The notes under the pieces were generated by a model. It was not told where the DNA came from. It did no database searches and worked only from the letters and a program-made list of their open reading frames with translations. A stretch of 64,000 nucleotides of DNA from Lentzea cavernae. GTDB lineage: Bacteria > Actinomycetota > Actinomycetes > Mycobacteriales > Pseudonocardiaceae. The position numbers were made by a program, and so were the translations under genes. Each line of letters begins with the position of its first letter. The stretch's first letter is position 1. Positions 1 through 6,980 of the stretch are shown here, piece by piece. The DNA is taken from the NCBI RefSeq assembly GCF_014653695.1, contig NZ_BNAR01000002.1, positions 434,001-498,000 of the forward strand, given 5' to 3'.

Positions 1-1
1 G

Positions 2-652
2 GATCCGATCGAACGGCTGCTGCTGGTGCGTGCCGTCGTCGAGCGGTTCGGCCGGATCGACGCGCTGGTGAACAACGCGGGCCAGGGCCGGGTGGGCAAG
101 CTCGCCGAACAGGTGCGGAGTCTCGTCGCGGTCAACTTCACCGCGGTCGCGGAGCTGTCGCGGCTGGTGCTGCAGCAGTTCGGTCCCCGCGGCGGGCACG
201 TGGTGATGATGTCGTCGATCGGCGCGTGGGTGCCGATTCCGCCGTTGTCGTTGTACTCGGCCACGAAGGCGGGTGTGCTGGGGCTCGCGGTCGGGTTGCG
301 GCGGGAGGTGCCGCGCGGGGTGAAGGTCCACGCGGTCTGCCCCGGTCCGATCCGCACGGGGTGGCTCGCGCGCGATCTCGGCGGCAGGCCGTCCGAACGT
401 TCCGCGCCGCGCACGCTGTCGGCCGGCTCGGACCCCGCGAAGGTGGCCCGCGCGGTCGAGAAGTGCCTGACCGCGCGGACGTCCCGCACCGTCGCAGTGC
501 CGCGATGGTGGGAGATCGCGCGTCTGGGTTCGTTCGCTCCCGTCAGCCGGGTGCTCGACGTGGTGGTCGCACCCGCGTCGACCGCGATCGTCCGCCTGGC
601 ACAGCGCTACGGCAGGAGGCTAGCGGCCCGCAAGACCCGATCCGCTCAGTGA
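2..652 (+). CDS. SDR family oxidoreductase, 5'-truncated by the window edge
   Basis: The reading frame is open from base 2, so the start codon and the N-terminal glycine-rich cofactor motif lie outside the window. The visible part carries the SDR core: NNAG at residues about 24-27, a serine-rich strand (MSSIG), and the catalytic YSATK (Tyr and Lys four apart) near residue 84, followed by the PGPIRT segment. It is a cytosolic NAD(P)-dependent oxidoreductase of the classical SDR type; the substrate cannot be told. The 3' end overlaps the convergent DUF2231 gene by 33 bases. A GTG at 26 is possible but would remove part of the fold. Confidence 0.85.
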   Translation, partial: DPIERLLLVRAVVERFGRIDALVNNAGQGRVGKLAEQVRSLVAVNFTAVAELSRLVLQQFGPRGGHVVMMSSIGAWVPIPPLSLYSATKAGVLGLAVGLRREVPRGVKVHAVCPGPIRTGWLARDLGGRPSERSAPRTLSAGSDPAKVARAVEKCLTARTSRTVAVPRWWEIARLGSFAPVSRVLDVVVAPASTAIVRLAQRYGRRLAARKTRSAQ

Positions 653-1114
653 GCTGGAGGCGTCCGGGTGCGCGCCCTCCTCGACGCTGATGCCGAGCCG
701 TTCGACGAGCTCACCGCCGAGCCAGCCGCCCGCACCGCTGACCAGCAGGCCCAGCCAGGCCGCGACGAGCGCGGGCCACTGCGGGACCCAGTCCTGTTCG
801 GACAGTCGCATCGCCCAGCTGATCGCGAACAGCACCAGCACCACCGCGTTCGCGAGGCCGTGCAGCAGCCCGATCCGCCGGGCGCGCGTGCCCTGCGGGA
901 CGACGAGCCACCAGTCGAGCCAGCCGGTGACCGCGGTGACGACACCCATCAGCAGTCCCGCGGCGATCAGGTGGGCGGCGGTGAACGCGAAGCTCACCCT
1001 GTCGGTGATCAGGTGCAGCACGTCGAAGGCGACCGAGGTGGTCAGCAGACCGAGCGGGAAGACGATGAGGATCGGGTGGATCGCGTGACCCGCGGCACGA
1101 ACACGGCTGCGCAT
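620..1114 (-). CDS. DUF2231 family membrane protein
   Basis: A 164-residue protein with four hydrophobic segments and a conserved start (MRSRVRAAGHAIHPILIVFP), in which the small-residue/HAIHP pattern is typical of DUF2231. The ATG at 1114 is chosen because GAAGAAGGAG lies just upstream; the frame stays open further upstream but without family similarity. It is an integral membrane protein of unknown biochemical role. The C-terminus is polar. The 3' end overlaps the convergent SDR gene, leaving no room for separate terminators. Confidence 0.8.
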   Translation of the reverse strand: MRSRVRAAGHAIHPILIVFPLGLLTTSVAFDVLHLITDRVSFAFTAAHLIAAGLLMGVVTAVTGWLDWWLVVPQGTRARRIGLLHGLANAVVLVLFAISWAMRLSEQDWVPQWPALVAAWLGLLVSGAGGWLGGELVERLGISVEEGAHPDASSSLSGSGLAGR

Positions 1115-1183
1115 GGGGAGCTCCTTCTTCCGGAGGGCGGCTGCCCGAGGCGTACCCCGCCGCGGAGCGGATACCCCTGTCCC

Positions 1184-1495
1184 ATGAACACCGACGAACT
1201 CCGCCGTTTCGTCCTCGACCGGCTGGCCGAGGACGAGCAGCGCGCGGCCGCGGGCGAACTGCCGTTGCTCGACGAGGCAGAGGGCCGCGGCAGGCTGCGC
1301 GTGACGCGGTCCGACGACGGCTCCGGGCTGCTCCTGCTGCCCGGTCCGACCCAGTCCGGGCAGGACCCGGTGCCGTTCCCCGAGAAGCTCGGCCTGCTGC
1401 GCGCCGAGGTCGAGAACAGCGACGACGAGGCGTTGCTGGGGCTGCTCGCGCGCGCCTACGACACCCACCACGCATGGCAGGAGGAATGGCTGTGA
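1184..1495 (+). CDS. Small acidic conserved hypothetical (DUF6221-like)
   Basis: A 103-residue soluble protein beginning MNTDELRRFVLDRLAEDEQRA, a pattern resembling actinobacterial DUF6221 proteins (an N-terminal helix followed by an acidic helical body and a WQEEW-type end). It lies divergently from the DUF2231 gene with about 70 bases between starts. It is followed by an overlapping small ORF whose GTG start overlaps this stop. Function is unknown; the family assignment is from pattern memory only. Confidence 0.6.
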   Translation: MNTDELRRFVLDRLAEDEQRAAAGELPLLDEAEGRGRLRVTRSDDGSGLLLLPGPTQSGQDPVPFPEKLGLLRAEVENSDDEALLGLLARAYDTHHAWQEEWL

Positions 1496-1656
1496 CGACA
1501 CCGGAGCCCGACCGCGTGACCGCGGAGAGCGAACTCGAGGACGCCGACATCGGCGGCGAGCACACGAGGCCGACGTTCGCCGACGAGAACCCCGGTGGCC
1601 CGCACCGGGGACGCGACGAGTCCGAGCCTCACGACGAGGGCGGCATGGACCAGTAG
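1492..1656 (+). CDS. 54-residue acidic hydrophilic protein
   Basis: The GTG at 1492 is preferred over ATGs at 1474 and 1486 because AGGAGGA lies 6-7 bases upstream and the codon overlaps the upstream stop as GTGA, predicting translational coupling. The product is strongly acidic and disordered-looking, ending GGMDQ. No family is recognised. It resembles in size and composition the 53-residue acidic protein at 2779-2940, which is also GTGA-coupled to its neighbour. It is the last gene before the minisatellite block. Confidence 0.5.
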   Translation: MTTPEPDRVTAESELEDADIGGEHTRPTFADENPGGPHRGRDESEPHDEGGMDQ

Positions 1657-1720
1657 GCCGTCACGCGCGGGTGGGCGGCGGTGCCCGGCGGCCGGGGATG
1701 AACGCGCGCGCTGCGGTCAG

Positions 1721-1822
1721 CAGCGTGCGCGCTGGGGTCAACAGCGTGCGCGCTGGGGTCAACAGCGTGCGCGCTGGGGTCAACAGCGTGCGCGCTGGGT
1801 CAGCAGCGTGCGCGCGGGCAGG
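1721..1822. repeat. 21-bp tandem repeat, about 4.5 copies
   Basis: Three identical 21-base units start at 1721, 1742 and 1763, followed by a 20-base variant at 1784 and a partial unit from 1804. On the minus strand each unit is seven codons spelling RTLLTPA, a copy of the RTLLTAA segment of the neighbouring gene 2143-2418. The unit length of seven codons and the match to that gene indicate expansion of a coding segment rather than a random GC-rich satellite. Confidence 0.9.
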
Positions 1823-1839
1823 CCCACCGTGCCGCACGG

Positions 1840-2170
1840 GCAGTCACCACCGTCACGCGCGGACACCGCCCTCACACGCAAGCAGGCACCACTGCCACGC
1901 ATGGGCAGGCACCACCATCATGCGCAAGCAGGCACCACCCTCACGCACGAGCACGCACCACCGCCATGCACAGGCGCACCACCACCACGCGCGACCAGGT
2001 ACCACCACGCGTGCCCAGGCGCCACCGTCACGCGCGAGCAGGCACCGCCCTCACGCGCGGGCAAGCACCACCGTCACGCGCGACCAGACACCACCGTCAC
2101 GCGCGGGCGCGCACCACCGCCGCGCGCGACCACGCACCACCGTCACGCGCGGGCGGGCACCGCCGCCCGC
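1840..2170. repeat. Degenerate 23-bp tandem repeat, about 13 copies
   Basis: Units of mostly 23 bases (two are 20-21) run from about 1883 to 2153 with degenerate edges. Each has a CACCACC core followed by a CACGCGCG-type block. The unit shares the string CCGTCACGCGCGGG with bases 1658-1671, the region around the inferred ancestral stop of gene 2143-2418, so it probably grew from that segment. Long ORFs cross the array on the plus strand, but only because no unit contains a stop. I see no other gene between 1657 and 2142. Confidence 0.85.
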
Positions 2171-2418
2171 CGGCCGGGGATGAACGCGCGCGCTGCGGTC
2201 AGCAGCGTGCGCGCCTCCATCAACTCGCCGTACTCGAGGTGCTCGTCCGCGGCCGCGATGTGCATCAGCGCCCGCTGCGGGGCGTCAGGAGCGTCCATCA
2301 CGGCCTTCGCCAGGCGCTTGCGGGCCTGTTCGGTCTGCTCCTCGGAGTCGCCTCCCGCCGTGACGCGCAGGAGTGCGAGGGCGTCGCAGATCGCTCGGTC
2401 GAGTGCGCTGGAGAGCAT
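2143..2418 (-). CDS. Conserved hypothetical helical protein, C-terminus eroded by repeats
   Basis: A 91-residue protein from ATG 2418 (the upstream extension lacks a better start). It is mainly alpha-helical with charged heptads (ALDRAICDALALLR; EQTEQARKRLAKAV; ALMHIAAADEHLEYGELMEA). No domain is recognised. The last eight residues and stop now come from the 23-bp repeat block, while a second copy of its 3' end survives 480 bases downstream, so the present C-terminus looks secondary. Solitary gene, 107 bases after the upstream operon. Confidence 0.6.
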   Translation of the reverse strand: MLSSALDRAICDALALLRVTAGGDSEEQTEQARKRLAKAVMDAPDAPQRALMHIAAADEHLEYGELMEARTLLTAARAFIPGRRAAVPARA

Positions 2419-2524
2419 GGGGTTGCCGCCTTCTGAACAGCCGGGGACGTGGCGCGCCGACTGCTTGACGCGCGACGGGCTACCCGCGCTTCGCGCACGG
2501 CAAACCACCCGGGGGCGGAATTCC

Positions 2525-2773
2525 TCAGCCGCCCCGGTTGTCCACCGCGGAACTGAGCGTGGCGGCGGCCTCTTCCAGCTCCCGGCCGGCCGGGTGCTCG
2601 CCGACGCGGTCCAGCAGCTCCTGCCTGGTCACCACCGACAACGCGCCCCGCAGGGCGTCGGTGGCGAGCTCGTCGTGGTCGGCCACGACGTAGCGGCCCT
2701 CGACGAGCACGAGTGCCGCCTCCGGCTTGGTGGACCGGAGCAACTGCTCGAGGTCCTGCACGGGAATCGGCAC
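2525..2773 (-). CDS. Small hypothetical protein
   Basis: An 82-residue soluble acidic protein beginning with GTG at 2773. It contains LVLVEGRYVVADHDELATDAL and an acidic helical C-terminus. It resembles a small beta-hairpin plus helix but no family is recognised. It starts five bases after the stop of the 53-residue acidic protein upstream and is the last gene of the run that begins at 5509. Confidence 0.55.
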   Translation of the reverse strand: MPIPVQDLEQLLRSTKPEAALVLVEGRYVVADHDELATDALRGALSVVTRQELLDRVGEHPAGRELEEAAATLSSAVDNRGG

Positions 2774-2778
2774 GGCGA

Positions 2779-2940
2779 TCAGCCTCCGTCGCCGTAACGT
2801 CCGCCACCGTCGAGCCCCGCACCCGTCTCGTCCGGGTCGCTCGGCCGCTTCGACACTTCCTCCTCGGTCGGCGTCAGCGGCGCACCGCTGTTCTCCTCCG
2901 CCGCACCGCGTTCGATCTTGTCGTGCTCCGGCTCGGTCAC
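2779..2940 (-). CDS. 53-residue acidic hydrophilic protein
   Basis: The GTG start at 2940 overlaps the stop of the MBL hydrolase gene as GTGA, predicting coupled translation. The product is rich in Glu, Gly and Asp, ends in GGGRYGDGG and looks disordered. No family is recognised. The tight position between two overlapping or near-overlapping genes supports it being real despite its size. Confidence 0.5.
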   Translation of the reverse strand: MTEPEHDKIERGAAEENSGAPLTPTEEEVSKRPSDPDETGAGLDGGGRYGDGG

Positions 2941-3743
2941 AGCGCCTTCCTCTCTCGGTCGAACTGCAGCGTGCCGCCGCGCGCCACCACCTGGACGTCC
3001 AGCCCCGCGCCCCGGCGCGAGACCTCGGCGGTGAAGTCGGACAGCGGTGACTTCATGACCCCGTACTCCTCGTAGTGCACGGGGACGGTGGTGCGCGGCG
3101 CCAGGAGCTCCATCAGGTCGGTGCCCTGCCTGCCGTCCATGGTGAGCAGCACGCCGAGCACCTTGGTGCCGCCGAGGTGCAGCACAGCGAGGTCGATGCC
3201 GTCGAACCGTTCGCGGATCTGCCGCAGCGCCGGGTGCACCAGGGTGTCGCCGCTGAGGTAGACGCGGAACGGGGGCACGCCCGCCGCCTCCCGGTACTCG
3301 AGCATGGTGCCCATGACGGGAGGCAGCAGGCGGCCCAGCGCTCCCAGCGCGTGCCTGCCCGGCAGCGAGGTGATCGTCAGCTTCGCCGCACCGCGCGACA
3401 ACACGACGGTCTCCCACGTCCGCAACGGCGCCGTCTCGGTGAACCCCTTGCGGGACAACCTCCTGGCGGCGTGCGGGGTGGTGAACAGGGGAAGGTCGCG
3501 GGCCAGTTCACGGCTCGCCACCCGGTCGAAGTGGTCGCCGTGCAGGTGGGACAGCACGACGGCGTCCAGCTCGGGCAGATCGGCGATCTCGATCGCCGGA
3601 TCGGTGAGGCGTTTCGTCACGACACCCTGACCGATGTGCGTCCACTGTCCTCTGTGGAGGAAGTTGGGATCGGTCAGCAGCGTGAACGGCCCGAGCCGGA
3701 GCACCGTCGTGGCGTTCCCCACGAAGTGCAGGGACCCCGTCAC
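2937..3743 (-). CDS. MBL-fold metal-dependent hydrolase (UlaG/RomA-like)
   Basis: A 268-residue cytosolic protein with the zinc-binding HLHGDHFD motif (His66, His68, Asp70, His71), a GRHALG histidine near residue 130, an SGDT aspartate near 165 and a late VPVHYEEYG histidine. The order and length fit the UlaG/YsnF-type metallohydrolases that act on lactones, phospholipid-like or phosphate esters; the substrate is unknown. ATG at 3743 overlaps the DUF3618 stop (ATGA), and the 3' end overlaps the acidic protein, so it sits inside a coupled operon of envelope/stress genes. Confidence 0.88.
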   Translation of the reverse strand: MTGSLHFVGNATTVLRLGPFTLLTDPNFLHRGQWTHIGQGVVTKRLTDPAIEIADLPELDAVVLSHLHGDHFDRVASRELARDLPLFTTPHAARRLSRKGFTETAPLRTWETVVLSRGAAKLTITSLPGRHALGALGRLLPPVMGTMLEYREAAGVPPFRVYLSGDTLVHPALRQIRERFDGIDLAVLHLGGTKVLGVLLTMDGRQGTDLMELLAPRTTVPVHYEEYGVMKSPLSDFTAEVSRRGAGLDVQVVARGGTLQFDRERKAL

Positions 3744-4393
3744 TGCCCCGAGACGCGCTGCCCGGACTCGCGGGCGTGCCCGCCGACGTCCTGCGCCGCC
3801 TCCTTCGTGTGCTCGGCCGTGGTCTGCGCCGCCTCGGTGGCGACCTGCTTGACCTCACCGGCGGCGTCGCTCACCGAGGACTGCACGCCCTCCTTGAGGT
3901 GCTGCGCCGACTCGGTCACGGCCTCCTTCGCCGGCTCCAGCACGTCGGAGAAGCTGTCCGACAGCTGCTGGACGGCCTGCTGCTCGGCGTCGGTGCGGGG
4001 AAGGACGGCCGCCAGCAACAGGCCGCCGCCGAACGCGATCAGGCCGGCCGCGAGAGGGCTGCCCTGCGTCTGCCGCGCCACCTGGCGGGGCGCTTCCTGC
4101 ACCGCGTGCGCGGCCTGCTCCGCCCGTTCGGCGACGGCGTGCCCCGCCTGCTGCGCGCGATCACTGACGGCCTGCCCGGCGCCCTGTGCCTGTCCCTGCA
4201 CGGACGAGGTGGCCTGCGTGGCGGTTCCCATCACTCGCTCCCTCATCGACACCAGGCCCTGCCGCACACCGCGAACCTTCCGGGACGCGATGGCCTTGGG
4301 ACTCGTGTGGTCGACCAGCCGGTTGGCGTCGGCCCGCAGTTCCGCGCGGGTCACTTCGATCTCACGCCTTATTTGGTCGGGTGTTTCGCCCAT
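3740..4393 (-). CDS. DUF3618 domain membrane protein
   Basis: A 217-residue protein whose N-terminus (TPDQIRREIEVTRAELRADANRL) is the DUF3618 signature. It continues with a long Ala/Gln-rich amphipathic helix, a single membrane segment (LAAGLIAFGGGLLLAAVL) around residue 120 and another long coiled, Ala/Glu-rich helix. It probably lies along the inner face of the membrane. It is commonly next to holin-X-like proteins in actinobacteria, as here. The start overlaps the upstream holin-like gene by 25 bases. No enzymatic residues are evident. Confidence 0.85.
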   Translation of the reverse strand: MGETPDQIRREIEVTRAELRADANRLVDHTSPKAIASRKVRGVRQGLVSMRERVMGTATQATSSVQGQAQGAGQAVSDRAQQAGHAVAERAEQAAHAVQEAPRQVARQTQGSPLAAGLIAFGGGLLLAAVLPRTDAEQQAVQQLSDSFSDVLEPAKEAVTESAQHLKEGVQSSVSDAAGEVKQVATEAAQTTAEHTKEAAQDVGGHARESGQRVSGQ

Positions 4394-4785
4394 TCCGCGT
4401 CCTCCTTCAAGGTTTCGACGGTGAGTTCGGGTTTCGGGTTGACGGTGCGCAGCTTGGACCTGCCGCTCGTGTAGAGGACGGCGCCCGCGATGCCCCAGAG
4501 GGCGGCGACGATCAGGGCCGCCCAGCCCAGCGGCATGACCGCGCCGAGCGCGAACACCAGGGCGAAGCTGAGCAGCACCGTGGTGAGGTAGCCGGCGAAC
4601 CCGGCGGCCGCGAGCATGCCCGTGGCCTTGCCCGCCTTCGTGGCCTCCTGCCGGATCTCGGCCTTGGCGAGCTCCAGCTCCTGCCTCATCAACTTCGACA
4701 GGTCACCGGTCAGCTCGCTGACGAGGTCGCCGAGCGACTCACCCGAAGTGTCCATTCGCGACGGTGGCACCTCAGGGACCGACAT
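4369..4785 (-). CDS. Phage holin-X-like (Phage_holin_3_6) membrane protein
   Basis: A 138-residue protein beginning at ATG 4785. An N-terminal amphipathic helix (LGDLVSELTGDLSKLMRQEL) is followed by two adjacent membrane segments (about residues 55-80 and 85-107) and a polar tail. This is the arrangement of the actinobacterial 'phage holin family' proteins, which are chromosomal and not lytic as far as known. It overlaps the upstream YGTPE-repeat gene by 14 bases and the downstream DUF3618 gene by 25, so the three are probably made together. Confidence 0.8.
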   Translation of the reverse strand: MSVPEVPPSRMDTSGESLGDLVSELTGDLSKLMRQELELAKAEIRQEATKAGKATGMLAAAGFAGYLTTVLLSFALVFALGAVMPLGWAALIVAALWGIAGAVLYTSGRSKLRTVNPKPELTVETLKEDAEWAKHPTK

Positions 4786-5509
4786 GCGGCACCCCCGCCG
4801 GTGGGACGACGGGCGTCGTGGTCGGCGTCGTCGGCGCGACGTAACCCGGCGTGCCGTAACCCGGGGTGCCGTAACCCGGCGTGCCGTACTCCGGGGTGCC
4901 GTACTCGGGCGTCCCGTACTCCGGGGTGCCGTATTCCGGGGTGCCGTACTCCGGTGCGACATCAGGACGTTCTGCCGCCACGGGCACGAAACCGCCGCCC
5001 TGCGGCGAACTCTGCGGCCCGCTCCGCGCCGGGCTCCCGCCGGACGCGCCCTTGGCGATCCTGCCCACCAGGAACCCCGCCACGGCGGCGCCCAGCAGGA
5101 ACGTGCCGGGCTTGCGCCGGGCGTAGTCCCGCGCCGAGTCGAGCAGCCCCTGGGCGCCTCGTTCGTCGAGGAACCTGGCGGCCTGCCTGCTCGTGTCCGC
5201 CACGCTCTGGATCGCTCCCGCCGACATCGAGTCCGGCGCGGCGCTGCCCGCCATCTGTCCCAGCTCGTCGGCGATGCGGCCGAGCTGCTTCGACACCCGC
5301 GTGGCCTGCTCTTCCGCTTCCCCGGCAACGCGGTGCCGCACGTCCTGGACGACCTGGCGGGCCTGGTTCGCGGTCTCGTGCGTCACGGCGGCGGCCTGGT
5401 CCTTCACTGTGGACCCGACCTGCCCCGCCGCTTCCTTGGCGTGCTGCGCGACGTCGGTGCCCTCTTCTAGGGCCGCCGTGCGCATTCCGCCCGTCTGATT
5501 CTCGGTCAC
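4772..5509 (-). CDS. Coiled-coil membrane protein with C-terminal YGTPE/G repeats
   Basis: A 245-residue protein. GTG at 5509 is chosen because GAGGAG lies eight bases upstream; the ORF continues 80 codons further without a ribosome site. The first 120 residues are a helical, Ala/Glu/Gln-rich coiled coil, then a short membrane segment (FLLGAAVAGFLVGRIA) near residue 150, then a low-complexity tail with eight tandem pentapeptides YGTPE or YGTPG and a Pro/Thr end. In DNA the pentapeptides are a 15-bp repeat at about 4843-4963. It heads the overlapping operon running to 2525. Function unknown; membrane-associated scaffold is an inference. Confidence 0.75.
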   Translation of the reverse strand: MTENQTGGMRTAALEEGTDVAQHAKEAAGQVGSTVKDQAAAVTHETANQARQVVQDVRHRVAGEAEEQATRVSKQLGRIADELGQMAGSAAPDSMSAGAIQSVADTSRQAARFLDERGAQGLLDSARDYARRKPGTFLLGAAVAGFLVGRIAKGASGGSPARSGPQSSPQGGGFVPVAAERPDVAPEYGTPEYGTPEYGTPEYGTPEYGTPGYGTPGYGTPGYVAPTTPTTTPVVPPAGVPHVGP

Positions 5510-5577
5510 GGCTGACTCCTCAGCTCGTAGTCTTGTGCTGGACTCCGAGCTACCCGTGAGAAACCGCCGCAAACGAA

Positions 5578-5603
5578 AACGCCACCGGCAAACCGGTGGC
5601 GTT
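5578..5603. terminator. Intrinsic terminator hairpin
   Basis: AACGCCACCGG (5578-5588) pairs perfectly with CCGGTGGCGTT (5593-5603) around a four-base loop. Read on the minus strand the hairpin is followed by TTTTCGTTT and lies 21 bases after the stop of the DUF6292 gene, so it most likely terminates that gene and insulates the operon starting at 5509. Confidence 0.85.
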
Positions 5604-5624
5604 GCGATAGAACCTGGTCGGCGG

Positions 5625-6029
5625 CTAGGAGAGGACGGCGCGCTGCTGCGGCACGAACGCGGCGAAGTCACGATTCGCCCGCCCCTGCTCCTCGTGCAGC
5701 AGCCCCGACACCCAGCCGACCACGGCGGCAGGAGCGGGCCGCGGGTCACCGGCGAGCCGGGCGATCTCCACGAGCTCGCCGAGGCGGTCCTCGACGGCCA
5801 CCGCCCACCCGGTCAGCTCGTTCCAGACGAGCGCCACGTAGTGGTCGGGGAAGTCGGGCAGCCGCCCGTCGAGCGCCACGTAGGCCGCGGCCCGCGGTTC
5901 CATCTCGACCATCGAGCTGTCACCCCTCAGCCCCAGGCCTGTGACGACGTCACTCACGTAGTGCCGCACCTCGCGCGCGGCGGAATCGTCGAAGTCGATC
6001 TCGAAGTCGATGCCGGGCTCGATGCTCAT
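5625..6029 (-). CDS. DUF6292 family protein
   Basis: A 134-residue soluble acidic protein. The central block RAAAYVALDGRLPDFPDHYVALVWNELTGWAVAVE is the recognisable DUF6292 pattern found mainly in Pseudonocardiales. ATG 6029 is the first in-frame start consistent with the family. The gene is monocistronic, followed by the hairpin at 5578-5603, and is divergent from the spermidine-synthase-like gene across 175 bases. Function unknown; proteins of this family often accompany developmental or regulatory genes. Confidence 0.7.
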   Translation of the reverse strand: MSIEPGIDFEIDFDDSAAREVRHYVSDVVTGLGLRGDSSMVEMEPRAAAYVALDGRLPDFPDHYVALVWNELTGWAVAVEDRLGELVEIARLAGDPRPAPAAVVGWVSGLLHEEQGRANRDFAAFVPQQRAVLS

Positions 6030-6204
6030 GGCGCGCGGATACCCCGCCGGGGTGTGGGAGAAACGCGGTGTGACCGGCCACACCCGCACGGAGCAGCCGT
6101 GCGGCACCGCGGCACCACGGCGGGTGGCGGTCCTGCCGCGCGCGGTCCGAACGCTCCAGCGGATGCACCCGTTCGCCCACCGCTCCGGCGTCTTGGCGGC
6201 CATC

Positions 6205-6948
6205 ATGGTCACCATGCGATTCGAGACCGTCGATCGACGCCGCGTGCGCTTCGGGATGGCCGACGTCGAGCAGGACCGCGACCGCCGCGAAGCACGGCTG
6301 ATCAGCATCGACGGCACACCGCAGTCCTATGTGGATCTCCTCGACCCCGCGAACCTGCCGTTCGGCGTGACGCGCAGGATCGCGGACGTGGTCGACGCGC
6401 TGCCGCCGGGCGCGGTGAACGCGCTGCACATCGGTGGTGCCGCGGGCAGTCTGCCGCGCTACGTCCAGCACGTCCGCCGCGGTTCCGACCAGCTGCTCGT
6501 CGACGTCGACGGCGCCATGGTCGACCTGGTCCACGCGCACCTCCCCTTCCCCACCGGGATCACCGTGCGCGTCGAGAACGGGCTCGACACCGTTCGCACC
6601 GCGCGTGATCTCGACCTGGTCGTCGTGGACGCGTCCGCGGTCGGCGCCATGCCCGAGGAGTTCGCGGGCGCGGAGTTCCACCGGCACGTGTCCGACGCGT
6701 TGACCGGGTCCCGGACGCTCGTCGTGAACGTTCTCGACCGGCCCGGCCTGGCGCTCACCACCCGCCTGGCCGACGCGATCACCGAGCGGTCCGGGGTTCC
6801 CCTCGTGATCGCCGATCTCGGGCTGCTGGCGGGAACGGGCCCGGGGCACGTCGTGCTCGTGTCCTCCGAGGCGGTGCTGCCGGTCGCGGAACTCGAGGCC
6901 AGGGCACGCGAAGCCAGTTCTCCCGCCTCCGTCTCACTGGGACTCTGA
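6205..6948 (+). CDS. Spermidine synthase-like (fused Rossmann) protein
   Basis: About 247 residues. The region NALHIGGAAGSLPRYV is the SAM/decarboxy-SAM-binding glycine loop, followed by QLLVDVDGAMVDLVHAHLP (the acidic ribose-binding strand) and DLDLVVVDASAVG, the order seen in spermidine synthase-like proteins. Bacterial homologues of this short type lack proven polyamine activity, so 'spermidine synthase-like' is a fold statement. Two ATGs (6205 and 6214) are in frame; neither has a strong ribosome site. It is followed after 32 bases by the LuxR gene on the same strand. Confidence 0.75.
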   Translation: MVTMRFETVDRRRVRFGMADVEQDRDRREARLISIDGTPQSYVDLLDPANLPFGVTRRIADVVDALPPGAVNALHIGGAAGSLPRYVQHVRRGSDQLLVDVDGAMVDLVHAHLPFPTGITVRVENGLDTVRTARDLDLVVVDASAVGAMPEEFAGAEFHRHVSDALTGSRTLVVNVLDRPGLALTTRLADAITERSGVPLVIADLGLLAGTGPGHVVLVSSEAVLPVAELEARAREASSPASVSLGL

Positions 6949-6980
6949 GACCGGGGCCGCCGTCGCCTACGGTTCAGGTC

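Larger units (their letters stand above)
1689..2214. repeat. 44-bp perfect direct repeat flanking a minisatellite block
   Basis: Bases 1689-1732 and 2171-2214 are identical over 44 bases. The right copy is inside the 3' part of the minus-strand gene 2143-2418 and encodes RTLLTAARAFIPG. The left copy, read on the minus strand, encodes the same peptide and then an in-frame GRRAPPPTRA and stop, very like the present gene end GRRAAVPARA. The simplest reading is that the left copy is the ancestral gene end and the arrays between the copies were inserted by duplication and expansion. Confidence 0.85.

Noticed and set aside
1840..2170. CRISPR array
   Set aside because: Units are adjacent and degenerate with no spacers, and no cas genes are near.
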